Assembly (NCBI GenBank): GCA_013399875.1
Contig: VXAZ01009675.1
Span: 1-64,000, forward strand
DNA from: Gymnorhina tibicen
Lineage: Eukaryota > Chordata > Aves > Passeriformes > Artamidae
Reading direction: 5' to 3'
DNA: 64,000 nucleotides
The notes below the pieces were generated by a model that was not told the DNA's origin, searched no databases, and worked only from the letters and a program-made list of their open reading frames with translations. This document shows, piece after piece, positions 39,246 to 53,098 of this stretch (within the stretch, counting starts at the first letter, position 1; the number at the start of each line of letters is the position of its first letter). Position numbers and translations under genes: made by a program.

Positions 39246-39486
39246 TGGTTAGGAATTAAGAAAAATATTGCCACCTATACATTAAAAATTGCACCTGACT
39301 TCAGTTTGGGGAAAAGTCAAGGTGTGACTACCTGACTAGAGAAAACAAGAGGAATACAGATAAGGAAACATAAAAGGAGAGCATTTGAGATGCAGTAATT
39401 AATAACAGTTATTTTCTCTCTTCACCCATTGCTCTGTCTCTCTGTGTTCGAAAATTCACAGGGTTCTAGAACTTCTTGTGTTCCAC
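39246..39486. other. Short unique spacer
   Basis: About 240 bases between the LTR's right target-site copy and the next CR1. I see nothing recognisable in it. Confidence 0.5.
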
Positions 39487-39760
39487 TGACAGGACCCAAA
39501 GGAATGGCTTGAAGCTGTGTCAGGGGAGGTTTAGGTTGGATATCAGGAAGAGGTTCTTCACCAAGAAGATGGTTGGGCACTGAAACAGGCTCCCCAGGGA
39601 AGTGGTCACGGCACCAGCCTGACAGAATTCAAGAAGAGTTTGAACAATGCTCTCAGGTGTGTGGTGTGACTCCTGGGTGTGTGCAGGGCCAGGAGTTGGA
39701 TTTTGATGATCCTTGTGGGTCCCTTCCAACTCAGGACCTTCTATGATTCCGTGATTCTTT
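39487..39760 (+). mobile_element. CR1 LINE, truncated 3' end, plus strand
   Basis: The segment follows the CR1 3' untranslated consensus in order: GTGTCAGGGGAGGTTTAGGTTGGATATCAGG, AAGAGGTTCTTCACC, CAGGGAAGTGGTCACGGCACC, GATCCTTGTGGGTCCCTTCC, then degraded ATTCTATG-like octamers. About 270 bases remain. It shares the end region with the copy at 24093-24267 and extends about 100 bases further 5'. Confidence 0.95.
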
Positions 39761-42700
39761 GTGAATATCAAGAAGTATCTATAAATATTTTATAGCTTAA
39801 GGGGTAAGTCCTGGTCACTAATGCCTGTAATTCATTTTTTAAGTCATCGTAGACATTGATTCCCTTCTTTTATGGGGATCTTGGCAAAAATGGGACCACT
39901 GCCTCTGGCTGTAGAATATAACAAAGTAGTGCATTTTTCAGCTCCCAGTAATGACTGCAGTGAGCAACAGCCCAGTCTCTGGTGAATGTAGAATAATCAT
40001 ATTTTAGCCAGAGATGTTGAAGACATGCCTTTTGGCTCCACAGAGCATCAAGATCTATATTACTTTATGCAAATGGGTCAGTGACGCATTTGAATAAGCA
40101 AGGAACTTAAAACTCACATTGCAGTACACTGCCAAGTGTGGATTGTTTCCTTTAAGAATATGTACCTTTCCTCTGGAATACTTCCAGCCACTTTGAAAAC
40201 TCAAGGTGTGTTTTATTATTAAGGTTCACAGCTATATATTGTCTCAGATGTCAGAATTTCCATTAAATGTTTCAGTGACCGATTGTCAGGAATAGGTACA
40301 GAACAGAGTTCTTCTACCTCCCCTCTTATCCACTGAATGCCACCTCCATCCTGAACATTAGGTGATTGTGGTTAACCTGCAAGTCAGACTGTAAAGAAAG
40401 CAATTATATAAGAACATACTCCTTTGGCAGATTGCAAAGGAAGGTACATAACTACAAGGTGGTAAAGAAGCACTGTTTATGTCTTGGCAGAGCACAGAAT
40501 GAATTGGAAATGGTTAACCACAAAGACTTCTTGCTTCAAAGTTGTTGCAGGAATAACACTTTCCCCTCCAGTGTTTGTACTATGGAAATAACTATGTGAC
40601 GTTAAAGTAGTACTAGTAATTAAAAAAACTTGGCTAGACTGCCTCATAGTATATTCAAAAAAAAACAAGCTGCGCACATTCACTATCAATTTCATCCCAG
40701 TGACATTACTTAGCATAGTTAGTATTAAGATTTGAAGCTATTTTGCATAAACAGGATGACAGCTCAACACAGTTGGGGGTGTTTTTATTGCCAATTTAAG
40801 TAGTGTTAAATTAGTGAGTATTTAGTGATTCTAAAACAATTAGGGTCCAATCCACAAAAGTCTTGGCTCCAGAATACTGTAATATGAATGAAAACCTCAG
40901 TTTTAGGCTTCTGTTCAACACATTGCTTTGCAACAGGCAAAGGGAAAGATTAAACTTTCAGTTTAAGTATATTATTGCTTTTCTGAGAGCTATCCCATCT
41001 CACTAGGAATGCAGTCTTGAGTATGTGGTCTCTTCAATGGGACTAGGGATGCACAGTCCAGTTGAAAAGCATGCTGCAAGATTAACAACATTAACTTATA
41101 ATTATATCAATAATAATTAATGAAAAAGATTCATTCAGGGCTTTCAGCACACAAAATATACCTATTGACGTTGTTAATGATTAGTACATGGAAACAAAAA
41201 TCTTCAACTCTAAATTTGTTTCCTTCCTTAAAAAGAATTGCTGTGCACTTATCTACTAGCAAATGTATTCGTTTTCTGGTGTTTTTTCCCCCAACATAAG
41301 GGAAGAATCATTCAGAAGGCCTGGTTTCATATACCTATTGTGTCTGCTGTTGAGGAGACAGCATGCTGCAGCACCAGGAGAGCTGGGCACTTTACTTGTA
41401 GAGCTGTGTGTTGTGCCTTCCAGGGGCTCATGCACTTTTGAGTTAGTGAAGCAAGCACAGGGAGTTAATGGTGCCATCAGCTGTGAAGGCAGCTGTTTTG
41501 CCCACCCTCTGTACTTGAGAAAATGTGCTGCATGATTTTTTTTTTCCTTGCAATAGGTTGTGAATGAGAAGGAGTAAAGGAAAGATTTGGAGGATCAGAG
41601 AGAGATGAAAGTTTTACAGTTGGCCCTGCTGTTCTTTACTTTTTAAAAATTTTTTCCCCCCTCCATGTTTGAACATATACTGTAGTCACCAAATTGTTCA
41701 TGAGTCATTTCATTCTGGTAACACATATATTTGAAGATTTTATTGGTGGATTTTTGAATTTATTCTTCTATTTATTTTTCAGTTATTGCTTTATTTACAT
41801 ACCTAATGGCTTGATTGATGTGCCAGCATCCCCCAGGCAGCAGAAGCCTCATTTCTGTTTTTTCAAAAGAAGTGAATTGCTAACAGACACGTGTTTCACA
41901 AACATACTAAGTCAGATATGCCTTATTGTTCTATGTTTTTAATAAGTTCCTGTTGGCCCACATGCAGTACTTGTCACTGCCTATCTGTTGAAACAGAATC
42001 CCACACCAGGCAGTTGCGAATTATGGCAGTGTCTGTACAAATAAAATACTGCAAAACACTGTGGAATGCAAGCAGTGTTTTTCACTGGCCTGGATGCTCA
42101 GAGGATGCTGCTGTTTCAGACAGCACTTTCCCAAAAGTAGCAGCACTGTTACATAAGAATGGGAATTATTACAATCCCATCTGGTATTGCTTATCTAAAA
42201 TGAGAAATATGTAGGCACAGTGGACTAAAGTGTGACTTACTAAAATGGAGACTTCACATTGCCTGCTGCTTCTATGTATCTAGCTCATTTTAGTATTGAG
42301 ATGCATATTCCGTTCTAAAAGAGGCAGCAATCACTGGGAGCAGAGAGCATCAGGAAGATAGGAGCAGGTGCTTGCATTCAGTATCACATGGTCTTTCTTT
42401 GCTTCTCCACCCTACCCATGCTCACCCTTCACTACTATCACCTCTTTTTACTTTTTTTTTTTTTAGCATTACCTTATTTCTTCTCCTGTCACCTTCTGGG
42501 ATCATAATATGTTTCAAAGCAGAAAGACTTTGTAAAACCTTTGTAAAACCTTGTGCATGAGCAAATATTGAAGGTGAAGATTCAACTGGCCCCATTTCTT
42601 CCTTTGTTCCTCAGGCAGGCTGTTCCAGCTGGCTGGACACCTCTGGAGGTTTGCTTCTGACAACAGGAAGAACTAAAGCCAAATAAAGGGTTGTGGTGGA

Positions 42701-45700
42701 AAATCAGAGCAAATCAACTGGAACGTGGGGCTTGGATCTGAACCTTTTGCTATCCTTCAGAGAAGCCTGGGACTGTTTTGCTGTTATTGCTGGGTTTTGA
42801 TCTTTTAAGTGTTTTAGATATGTAAGTAAGCAAGTGTCACAATCCTCTGCAAAACAGGTCGTAAGCCATTTCACAGAAGGGATATAATTGGGAAGTTAAG
42901 TTACAGCAACAGAAAAGGATAATGTGAGACAAGGAAGAGATCCCAGATCTATACTGAGAGTGCTTGACTGTGCTTCCCTTGATTCAACATAATGGAAGAA
43001 CAAACAGCAGCACAGCTGATGGTGTGCACCAAAGTGCACATTATTTGGTTCAGTTCAGATTCTAACCAGCTGGTCCCCTGCAAATCAGGGAATGCATTTC
43101 AGTGCTCACAAATCAACAACTGCTGCTTCTCATCAAACTGTCTCTGTAGTTGGTTTGGCACCTTGCTGTACAGACAGGTATCATATTATTAGTATGGGAC
43201 TGAATATACTAATGATGAGGTAATGTTCCTATGGAAGTATCTATGCTAGCAGATGTGTTCATACAAAGACCTATAATATCACTACGCAGCTGCTCAAATG
43301 GATGTTTTCTTTTTTTAACTTTTGGAATAATTGTACTTGAGAATCTCAGTTTTCATCAGAAATATTAAACACTTGCCTTATGTCTGTAGAGGATAATAAT
43401 TGAAATGTGAGTAAGCAGGGGCCTGAGTCTGCAGTCAGCCTAACACGTAGATCTAAGACTGGATTGCTTTCATTGCTGTCACTATTATTTTATTTCAGAA
43501 CATAACTGGTGGCTCTTTAATTGCTGATATTATTCAGAGACTTACTGATAGTTTAATAGAGCTACAAAGTAGGTAGTTAACTGTACTAGAAGGGGATGCT
43601 CGCTGGCTGATGCAGAATTCAATTTTTTTACTGTGACATGAAAATTACACAAAAAAATTATCAACACCTTGAACTGAATCGCTGGTAATGAATTCCTTTG
43701 TTGATATCTAGAAACTGAGCATGGCTCCAAAGCCTTCCTGAAGACAAGGAACCCTGAAATTGCCCTGTGGCTTCTTCTACCATACTAGTACATGGCTTAT
43801 TTAAAACCAACTGTACACTCCAGACTCACCAACAAATAGAAATACATTAATAGAAATGAGCATTTAAAAAGTAATAATGTGAGACAGCAGCTATTTCACT
43901 GATAGTACAGCAGCTGCAAGAAAGGCTCTCAGGATGAAATAGCAACAGAAGGGATATTCTCGGGATTCTTGCCAGATAATTCATATTAGTATACAAATAC
44001 ATGGCAAAAGGCCTCTGAGGATCCCATATTCATAGAAAAGTTCTCTGAGACCTTAGCAAAGTACAGCCAATGAGTGTCAGGTAGTTATTAGAGAGTTTTC
44101 CCTCCAAATTGCCTCCCTCACCAGCGTTTAGTAAGCATGACACCTTCTCAGAAATGGCATCAAAACAAAGATCTAAGCATGATTCAATGAAAAACTTGGG
44201 AAGTAAAGTTTGTATGTCATAAATAGCCATTTTTGTAATTTTGTGTGTAAGGTTTGCCTTTTGGCAGGTCAAATAAAATAAGCTAGAAGATATCAAATAT
44301 AGAATTTGAAGGTTTGAAGACCCATAAATTGCAACTTGATATTAGATTTGTACCTGGGGTATTTAATAAAGTAATTTAATGGATTTTTGAAGGATTACAT
44401 GGTAATTATATTGCAATGAATGGTGATTTAGTCTAGATTGTGAATGACGCAGAATAAGAAAACTTATTTCCTTATAGCAATAATGGAAATCCCTGAATTT
44501 TAAAAAGTCTAAAAATTATTTTAGCAGCCATTACAGCTATTAAGCATACATGAAAAATAGACAACATAATTGCTAATTCAAATTAAATAAAGGCTCTGTT
44601 CACAGCAAAGAGTGTATCTACACAACTTTTGAGTTCAGATTAAATTCTTTCCACACATATTAAAAGTAAACAGGCCCTCATGGGACCTGATGGAAAACTA
44701 CTTCATGTGGAGTTTGACAGATATTTACAATAGCCATTTAAAAATTATTACGACTTAACTAAGCAGTTGCCTGGTCAGTATGTCATCAGAAAAAATATAA
44801 AATATGCAGGACAGCCTTGGTTACCACAAATTCTGCTGCAGTTTACAGCTCCATTGAAAGAGACCCTGAAGTCCTCCTTGCTACACTGACTACTGCACCA
44901 TCCCTCACCCACCTGCTCTGTCCCAGGCTATCAGCCATATCAAGGGCTGCTTCTTCAGGAATTTCCCAAGGCGCTTACACCTTTCTTCTTGAGTGTTTAT
45001 GACAGCTGTGTGAGGCAGTACACAATTAGGCCCCAGAAGAGCTTTTCCTGAAGCAGAGACAGCTGTATTTGCATGTGGATCAGCAAACAGGGTAATAAAA
45101 TCTGTGCTCAGACTGAAAGAAAGAAGAACAACAACAAAAAAAAAGAGCATACTTGTAACTTCATCAGTTTTTCTCTAAATACAATAACATTACACACAAG
45201 TAATGTAATTATATAAACTATAGTTAATTTAAAAACTTCACTCCCCTACAAAATCATATGAGAATGTATTCATGTTCCACTATGGTACACAATGTGCTGA
45301 AACTACAGAAATGTGTGGTTGAACTTACAGCTTTCAGAAAGAACACCTTTTAAATGCCAGCTTGACAAACAGCATGCACATGGTGGGACTCAAAATATTT
45401 GGGAATCTGGACCTGTTTCCTGTGTCCTGAGAGACTGGTTTCAGAGGAAGCATTGAGACACTGCTGACTCCAGCATCACCACTGCCACAGAGTCCGGCTA
45501 GTACCAGCTGAATTTAACAAATTGCACTGGACTGAGCCATGTTGGTTCTGTGCCGTAACAGCCAGCCACATACAACAGGGACAGGCTGCAAAGAGCATAG
45601 GATAAGTAAATGAGCCAGCAGTGTATCAGATGCTACACTCACCTGTCACATCCTGTTTCAAAGATGAATATTGTCAGAGATGAATTGAAGTAACGAAAAG

Positions 45701-48510
45701 GCATGTGTGTGTGTGTCAAGCAACAGTTGGAATATATGTCTGAATATCAGCTTACTGGTATGGGAATGTATATATTTCCATTGCTTTGGATGGGAAGCAA
45801 GGCCATGAATTGGCCAGTTGAGCCTCTAAGTATGTCCAATATGAAACAGACCTTTCCAGAAACTAGAACAAACTCAGGTGTGCTAATTATTCATGCCATT
45901 AATAAGAGTTGTTTCTTATTTCCAACCACCTGAGTTCTTACTAAACATTGCAATCACTGCTAAACCTGTTTATGGGCAATAGTTTTCTCAAAGTGATGAA
46001 ACTGTTAGAGAAAAGATTCAGGAGTAGAAAAGGGGCATTGTGGTGAATGACAAGGAGAGACTGTTCCAGTAGCTTGTAAATTTGGCAAAGCAGTAGTGGG
46101 TCCTTCTCTCTTGAAGGCCAATTAAAAATTCTAGCTGCACTGTAAACATAATTTTCCATATAACAGTGCCACACAATGTCCAAAGCAATCCAAGCAATCC
46201 CTTAATACAAAATATCAATTTGATGTTTCTCAGGAGATTAGCTCTTCCTTTGCAATGCAAATATTTTCAAGTGTACTAAACACATTCTAGCACCTCAGTA
46301 TAGGGACTAAACTATTTGCATGCAAAATTACCCAAAGTAGCCAGACTGGCATAAGCTTATGCTTCTGCCATATGTGCTGAAGAATTTGAGCCAGGAAACT
46401 AGTAGTATCTGGATACTATTTACAATTTAAATTTGACTTTATATTATTATTCAAAAGAGAAAAAATAAAAAGCTGTCATTAAAATTAATGCTATATGTAA
46501 TGCTAAGTTTACACCAATGTCTTCTGATGACAATTTTCCAGTTAAAAACTTGATCCAGGAAGGGCAGAGAATTTTCTTATTACAACTCTGTCTTTTTTTT
46601 CTCTCAGTGCTTCTACATTTTACATACTTTTTTAAAAATCTGCAGGCTGTATCCCTCACATTAGCTTATGTGTCACTTCACATTTTCTCCCACACACTTG
46701 TGTGTAGGAGGCTGCCACTGAACTCTGTAGTATGGCAGAGTAAAAATCAACTTTTTTTTTTTGCCTGGTAGAGATTCAGGGCCTACGATAGCTTTTGCTT
46801 GCATCACAATCAAGTTTGGAGAAGCTCTGTGGGTTTTGGATGAGCTGCTATGGTTTTGCACTGAAAAAATGGAAAAAAAATTAGACTGTCTGTAGTTAGC
46901 AGTGAAATACCAGAATGTGGAAAAAGCACAGCTCTTATGCTTCAAAAGTTCATACAAACATCATTTTCTGAAAACAACTACTAGCAAAACATGGGACAAG
47001 GGATGGAGGGAGGGGATTTTGCCTGCCATTTCAGCTGTGCTCATACTCTTGCTAGACCTTTGCCTGCAGCACTCATTGACACTCTGACTGAAATGGAGCT
47101 GCCCTCAATGGTGTGTCACCTGCTGAGGGAGCCTGCGCTGTGTGACTGCACTGTGCTGCCTGTCCTACCCACTTGAAGTGGCAGGGGTAATTTGAATGAA
47201 GCCAGCTTTGTGCTTCATGTAGGTGCCTAAATTGTGAGTCTTGGTTATAATTTATTCGGCTTGAAGTACTATCTCCCCAAGGAGTTGGGTGTTCAACAAA
47301 ATGTTCCCCTTGCATCAGTGCAAGTTGATATTAAGTATCTTTAGGTGATTCTATACCTTTCCTTTGAAAAAATTTTAGTAAGAAGAAATAGCTCACCTTT
47401 TTCTCTCTTTTACACTCAAAGGAAATCCAAGGAACTAAAAGCGATTAGTAAGATCAACCCAAAATTTAAGGAATGTGCCTTCAAAATCAGTTTCAACTCT
47501 ACAAGCAAAACAATTTCCAGAAAAAACTGTTAAATTTCTTTCTTCCCAGTTTTTGTCCATGTTTTACAGTAATTGAGTTGAACAGAGTGGTTAGCAAATC
47601 TGCAGAGTGACTGGGAAAGCAGAGCTATCAACACAAGGCGTTTCTCCTCCTTTGGAGCAGTGGAGAAGCCCCTCACCCTTCTCACACTTACCTTCACTAT
47701 CAGTTCGGTGGAGCACTCCCTGCTGAAAGCTGTCTTCAGCCAAAACAGAATCAATTCTGTATATCTCCTACCTGATGTCTAAAACCAAATCTAACATTCA
47801 CTGGACTCTTGAAAGAAGTACAAGTTAATGCTTGCTCTAGTTCCAATATCTCAAGTTAGCAGATAAATTTCCCAAACAGAAAAGTAAGTGAGAATACTAG
47901 TGTGTTTTTTTTCTCTCCAAATGAAATCTGGACACAAAGAGAAAATTCTTGCCTGATGCAAATTTGACATACCTTCTGTGGCACTGTGGCTATGCTGAAC
48001 TGAATAAAGATTATTTTTTATTGTCATTATTATTATTGCTGCTTTCCAAGATAAAACTGATCAAGTTTGATCTCACCACAACCATGGCATCAAAGTACGC
48101 TCATACGTTTATCCAGTGTATACTATTATTACTCTCAAATGCTTATCCCCGTGCCACTTTTCCTTTAAAATGTTTACAATGTGTCACATATCCTAACAAA
48201 CAAAACAAACCCACATTTTCAGGTTTGATTCTGTCTTCCTAAAAATCGTCACATTTGATGTGTTTTCAGTCTCAGAAAGGCTGAAAAAAATGCCTCAGTG
48301 CATGAACTCTTTCCTGAGAATATTTCGCTGTAAGAGTATCTCTGTTGTACTGACTTTCCAAAAACATCCCGCAAAAGTATTCAAAATTTGTGGTTGTGTA
48401 GAAAGTTCAGTGGAAATTCTGCACGTTACTTGTCTACCCATGTGTATTAATACCAGTGCAGTTTAAACGCTGGTTTGATTTCAAACACTGAACTAAAGAA
48501 GTGGCAAAAC
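39761..48510. other. AT-rich unique sequence, no gene seen
   Basis: No recognisable gene, RNA gene or interspersed repeat over almost 9 kb. There is a short GT run at 45703-45716 and an 11-bp tandem repeat (TTTGTAAAACC type) near 42528-42550. The longest ORF, 107 codons at 41891-42214, has no recognisable similarity. Confidence 0.55.
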
Positions 48511-48656
48511 CCCGCCGAGACAAATCTCTACCGAAAGGCATGCCGACATCTCCCTCTGCTGCCGGCATGGCGGTGCAGCGGCTGGGCGATCCTGCAGGGG
48601 TAATTTGGAAGCTCGTCTCGGCGTCCCCCGAGCGCAACTGGCACTTAGGCTGTGCG
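48511..48656. promoter_or_regulatory. CpG-dense islet
   Basis: I count 14 CpG dinucleotides in 146 bases, against near absence in the surrounding kilobases. It is shorter than a formal CpG island. On the plus strand GCCGGCATGG provides a good translation-start context, and the frame beginning MAVQRLGDPAGV stays open to 48683. Upstream in-frame ATGs extend it to 48501. The minus strand also has an ATG in fair context. A promoter or first exon of an unannotated transcript, or a fragment of a CpG-rich repeat, are both possible. Confidence 0.4.
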
Positions 48657-49233
48657 TTCTCACTGTGGGAGCAAACCCATTAAACACAAGAGCTTTCCTT
48701 TTGCATCTTTCATATGAGTCTTTCTGCTAGAACCGTGCATTACTGAACACCCCGTGCACGTGGTAATGAACTCTTTGACGTGTTTTTCCCTCTGCAGGCA
48801 CTTCCTTACACAGTGCACATCTGGAAGGTCTCTTGTACGAGGAGACTTCCTCTCCTCGGTTGCACAGAAAATCAAATCTCCATTGAAAAGCCTCTGAGAA
48901 ACTTTTAGAAGACTGTTTGGCAACTTTAAAATAGAGATATGGGAATATAAAGTCAACTTTTGGATGCATAATCAGAGGAAAAGTATTCTTGAAAATTAAG
49001 AACAGGGTCCAATTTGTGGCTGGCTTTTGAACAAATGTGCAAGCAAGATGTGCAAAGTGTCTCTGCCACACAGACATTTTCTCATTACCAGAATCTGTGA
49101 CAGCAGTTAATGCACTGGGGAGGGGGTGGCTATGGAGTCACAGTTCCCCCTTCCAGCCAAAAGGGATGACCTGCAGAGCAAGCGATGCCAGCTTTCTCCT
49201 ACAAAGAGTTTTCTGTCATTGCAGGAGTGCAAG

Positions 49234-49260
49234 GGCACCTCCAGAATGGCACCTCCAGAA
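49234..49260 (+). repeat. Two-copy tandem repeat, period 14
   Basis: GGCACCTCCAGAA occurs at 49234-49246 and 49248-49260, separated by one T. Confidence 0.9.
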
Positions 49261-50287
49261 GGGGTTTAGTCTCTGACATTTCACCTCTTGAGTATGGGAT
49301 GAGACTCAATTTAGTTTTCAAAGAGTACCACTCTTCTGTCGGAGTCGTTGCTTTTTGTTTCTGTCTCTGCGATTAAGTTCCCCTTCTTTATCTAAATCCG
49401 TGCAAACCTGTCAACCCCATCACCCATCTCTGCTTAGAATTGCTATCCTTTGAGCACCTGAAATAACATATGACAGACCTATCCAGTCTCACTCATTTGA
49501 AGTGAGCTGTCTCCTTTTACTTTTGGCTTCATTTTCATGCAGCCGTAAAGATTCACGGCATATATCAATGGAAAATGTAATATAACACTCAGAAGTTTTC
49601 AAATCTCACTCATTCAAGTGAGTGTGACTTGACAAGTCTGATGTGATAAAATAATGCAAAGGGGTTTAAAGATTTCACTTAAATGCACAATGTGCATTTT
49701 TTCTTTCTTTTCTTTCCTGTTTTTTAAAACTTTAGAAATGAATTCTAAAAGGCTGTATCAAGCTGAAAGAAAAGAGGAAGACCCTTAATGTAAAGTCTGT
49801 CATTTTTCACTTCCAAACAAGAGTGTTTTTCTGCCACCCTCACTTACACTGTCAGAGTTTTACAAGGGGAGATGGAGAGTGGGATTGATATAGGCAATTG
49901 CAGATACAAAAGACTAAGTAATTGTATACAATGGAGTAGTGTATTTATCAGAATAAAGCTGCAAAGAAAGAGCTATAAATTAACAAAGAATTTTGCCGTA
50001 CCACACCTTAGCTACCACACTGTAAACAGAGGCAAGAAGAGAGAGGAGAGAACAAAAACAGAATGAAGGCTGGTAAAAAGAGATCACTCATCTACATCCG
50101 GATGGGTGCTCCAGTTGGTATTCAGCAGTTGGCTGATTAGATGCTAGGGTAGGGAGCAACATTTTAAAGTGGAAAAATATCTACATATATTAAAAAGCAG
50201 ATGTTTTACAGGTGCTGGTGAATAGAAGTCATCATAGGTATTGAAGACATAAAAAAAATATCAAATTTGGGTAGCTAAGTATAGTAT

Positions 50288-50341
50288 ACTTATATATATA
50301 TATGTATATACTTATACTCTCTCTATATATTTTTTTTTCTC
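50288..50341. repeat. TA-rich microsatellite
   Basis: Tandem TA units with ATGTATATA and CTCTCTATATAT interruptions, ending in a T run. Confidence 0.85.
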
Positions 50342-51169
50342 TATTTCTATTTAATACATACATAGTTGTGGATGAGTCTTTAGAAGAGCTGGAATCACAC
50401 ATTCTGCTGCAGTTGGCAGGACCAGAAAGCTCACATCTTATTTGAAAACTTTCTTATTTCTTTAGACATGTGAATCCAGCTTCTTAATTTTATAGATCCT
50501 GTTTTAAAGACCAGCCTGAAATGCTCTAAATGTAGTGAGATCTAATAAAGAGCACTGCACTTCTTATGACCCGTAACTCCCTAGTGAAGTGAGTCTTCAT
50601 TGGAAAGACATATATGTACACATCCTGTTTACATCAGTGGGAGCTCCAGCTATAGCAGATGGAAAAAAAAACTCTCCTAGGTTACCCTTTTTTCAGCTTC
50701 CTCTAAAACATATATTAATTCCTGCTCTCAAAAGGAAGAAATTAGTCTAAACAGGCTACTGTTTTAACCCATCATGTGGCAATCCTTGTCTTCCTACAAT
50801 TCATCTCAATACTAGAATTGAAGTGTTTGTCTTATAGTTGAACTACTTGTGCATCAAGAACATTAAATTCTTGGTCATTTAAAGCCAGTCTGAGTCTCTC
50901 AGTGTCAAAAATTGAGCCTGCCATTGAACTGTGAAGAATTTGACACTGCTCAGCAATGTGTAACTGACATGTAATACCTTGGATCTCCTTTAGACAGACA
51001 AAATATAAGGAGAAGGTGGAAGAAAGCCTTAGAAAGTGGTGACAGACAGTGCAAAGGAGGCACAGACATGGACCCTTCCACCAGATAGTGCGGCGAGAGA
51101 TGTGTTTCATTCCTACTTCAGAATCCAGTAAGGCCAGACTTCATCTCCACTCTAAGTTTCCACAGGCTT

Positions 51170-51655
51170 CCACAGTACTTCCAGCTGGAAGGGACCTTGA
51201 AAGTCTCCAGTCCAAACTCTTGCTCCAAGAGAGATCAACACTGATTTGAGGTCAGGCTGCTTAGGCCGTTGTCCAGTTGGGTCTTAAAAACCACCAGTGA
51301 CTGAGACGGCATAACCTTTCTAGGCAATCTTTTCTATTGCTTAATTATCCTTACAGTGAAATTTTGTTTCCCAATACCCAGTGAGAATTGACAATGTTTA
51401 TGAACACTGTGTCTCATCAGCCATCTGAATGTCTTAGAAAATAGTACAGTTGCAACGCCTCAGTCCCCTCCCCTTGGTGTCTGGACTGTTGTTGCATGCT
51501 TCTGAAGCCATCCCTCCTCCTGATGAACTAGCCCCAGCCCTACAGCCTCTCCTTGCAGAGCAAGGAATCCAGCCCTACCATCTTGACTGGCACTTCTGAC
51601 CTTGCTTGAAGTTCTTTGAATCTAGTTTCTTGCCCATTTGGAGGATGACTGCAAG
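51170..51655 (-). mobile_element. Older CR1 LINE 3' fragment, minus strand
   Basis: The plus strand reads as the reverse complement of a diverged CR1 subfamily, with a GCTGGAAGGGACCTTGAAAG start, GTCCAGTTGGGTCTTAAAAACC, and CAGCCTCTCCTTGCAGAGCAAGG. The blocks are in CR1 order but more mutated than in the other copies. I would place it near the CR1-X type from memory of the consensus, which is not a firm subfamily call. The right boundary is uncertain. Confidence 0.8.
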
Positions 51656-51767
51656 ATTTTACTTTGTCCTGTCATCAGGAGATTTTTACAGACACTTTTG
51701 AAGATGAAACATCCTTAGGTACTTCCTACCAGGTCCTGGGGACTTGCAGGGGTCAAGATTACTCAAG
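51656..51767. other. Unassigned spacer between two CR1 copies
   Basis: About 110 bases that could be extra CR1 sequence from the left copy or unique DNA. I cannot decide by eye. Confidence 0.4.
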
Positions 51768-52563
51768 AATCATAGAGCTATTTATGTCAGAAAACACTCT
51801 TAAAAATATTGTGTCCAGCCATAAACCTAGCACTGCCAAGTCCGCCACTAAACCAGGTCAATGAACACCACATCCACATAGTTTTTGAACACTTTCAGGG
51901 ATGGTGGTTCTACCACTTCCCTAGGCAGCCTGTTCTAGCACCTGACCACCCTTTTCATGATGAAATTTTTCCTAATTTCCAGTGTAAACCTCCCCTGGTG
52001 CAACTTGAGGCCACTTACTCTTTTCCTTTCACTTGCTGCATGGGAGAAGAGACCAACCCCCACCTGGCTACAGTCTGCTTTCAGATAGCTGTAGAGGAAA
52101 ATGAGGCCCCCCTTGAGCTGCCTCCTTCTCTACTGGCTAAACAGCCCAAGCTCCTTCAGCTGCTCCTCACTTGTGCTCCAGACCCTTCACCACTTTCGTT
52201 TCCCCTTTCTGGACTCACTTCAGCACTTTAATGTCCTTCTTGTCATGAAGGGTCCAAAACTGAAAACAGGATTGAGCCTTACCAGTGTTGACTACAGGGC
52301 AATGATCACTTCTCTGGTCCTGCTGGCCACACTGTTCTCATACAGGCCAGGATGCCATTGGCCTTCTTTTCCACCTGGGCACAGCTGGCTTATGTTCAGC
52401 TGCCGTCACCAGCACCCCCAGACCCTTTTCCAGGCAACTTTCCAGTCACTCTGTCCCCAGCCTGTGGCGCTGCCTGGGATTGTTGTGACCCAAGGGCAGG
52501 ACTCAGTACTTTGCTTATTGAACCTCACACCACTGACCTGAGCCCACTGATCCAGCCTGTCCA

Positions 52564-53097
52564 GATGCCTCTGCAGAGCCTTCCTACTTGCAGCACATCA
52601 ACACTCCAACCCAACATGGTGTTGTCTGTGAGCTGACTGAGGGTGCACTCAGTTCCCTCATCCAATCATTGATAAAGATGCTAAACTGAACTGGCCCTGG
52701 TACTGAGCCCCGCAGGACACCACTGGTGACCAGCTGCCTGCTGGATGTAACTCCATTCACCACCACTCTTCAGGCCCAACCATCCAGATTTCTTTTCCCA
52801 ACACAGGGTACAATTGTCTAAGCCATCAGTAGCCAGGTCCTCCATAAGAATGCTGGGAGAAAATATCAAAGTTTTTACTAAAGCTCAGGTAGATGACATC
52901 CACAGCCCTTCCCTCATCTAACAAGTGGGTTGCTCTGTCATAGAAGAAGATCGGGTTGGTCAAGCAGGAGCTGCTTTTCACAAAGTCATGCTGGCTGGGC
53001 CTGATTGCCTGGTTGTTCTACATCTATCACTCGATGACACTCCAGATGATCACTTCCATGACCTTCTGCAGTACCTGCAGGAGGACAGGCCTGCAGT
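52564..53097. repeat. Left copy of an exact 534-bp duplication
   Basis: This segment is repeated at 53099-53632 with a period of 535, including identical translated frames on both strands. It starts GATGCCTCTGCAGAG and ends GGACAGGCCTGCAGT. Confidence 0.95.
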
Positions 53098-53098
53098 N
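53098..53098. other. Single N at a contig-like junction
   Basis: The only ambiguous base I noticed in the window. It sits exactly between the two identical copies, which suggests a nominal gap placed between overlapping contig ends. Confidence 0.95.

Larger units (their letters stand above)
48657..51169. other. Unique sequence with simple repeats, no gene seen
   Basis: It contains a 13-base unit GGCACCTCCAGAA repeated with period 14 at 49234-49260 and a TA-rich microsatellite at 50288-50341. A minus-strand ORF of 92 codons (50832-51110) abuts the CR1 block but resembles nothing I know. Confidence 0.5.

Noticed and set aside
52101..52541. 146-codon plus-strand ORF and the overlapping 140-codon ORF at 51809-52231.
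   Set aside because: They are antisense readings of the minus-strand CR1 element and not genes.
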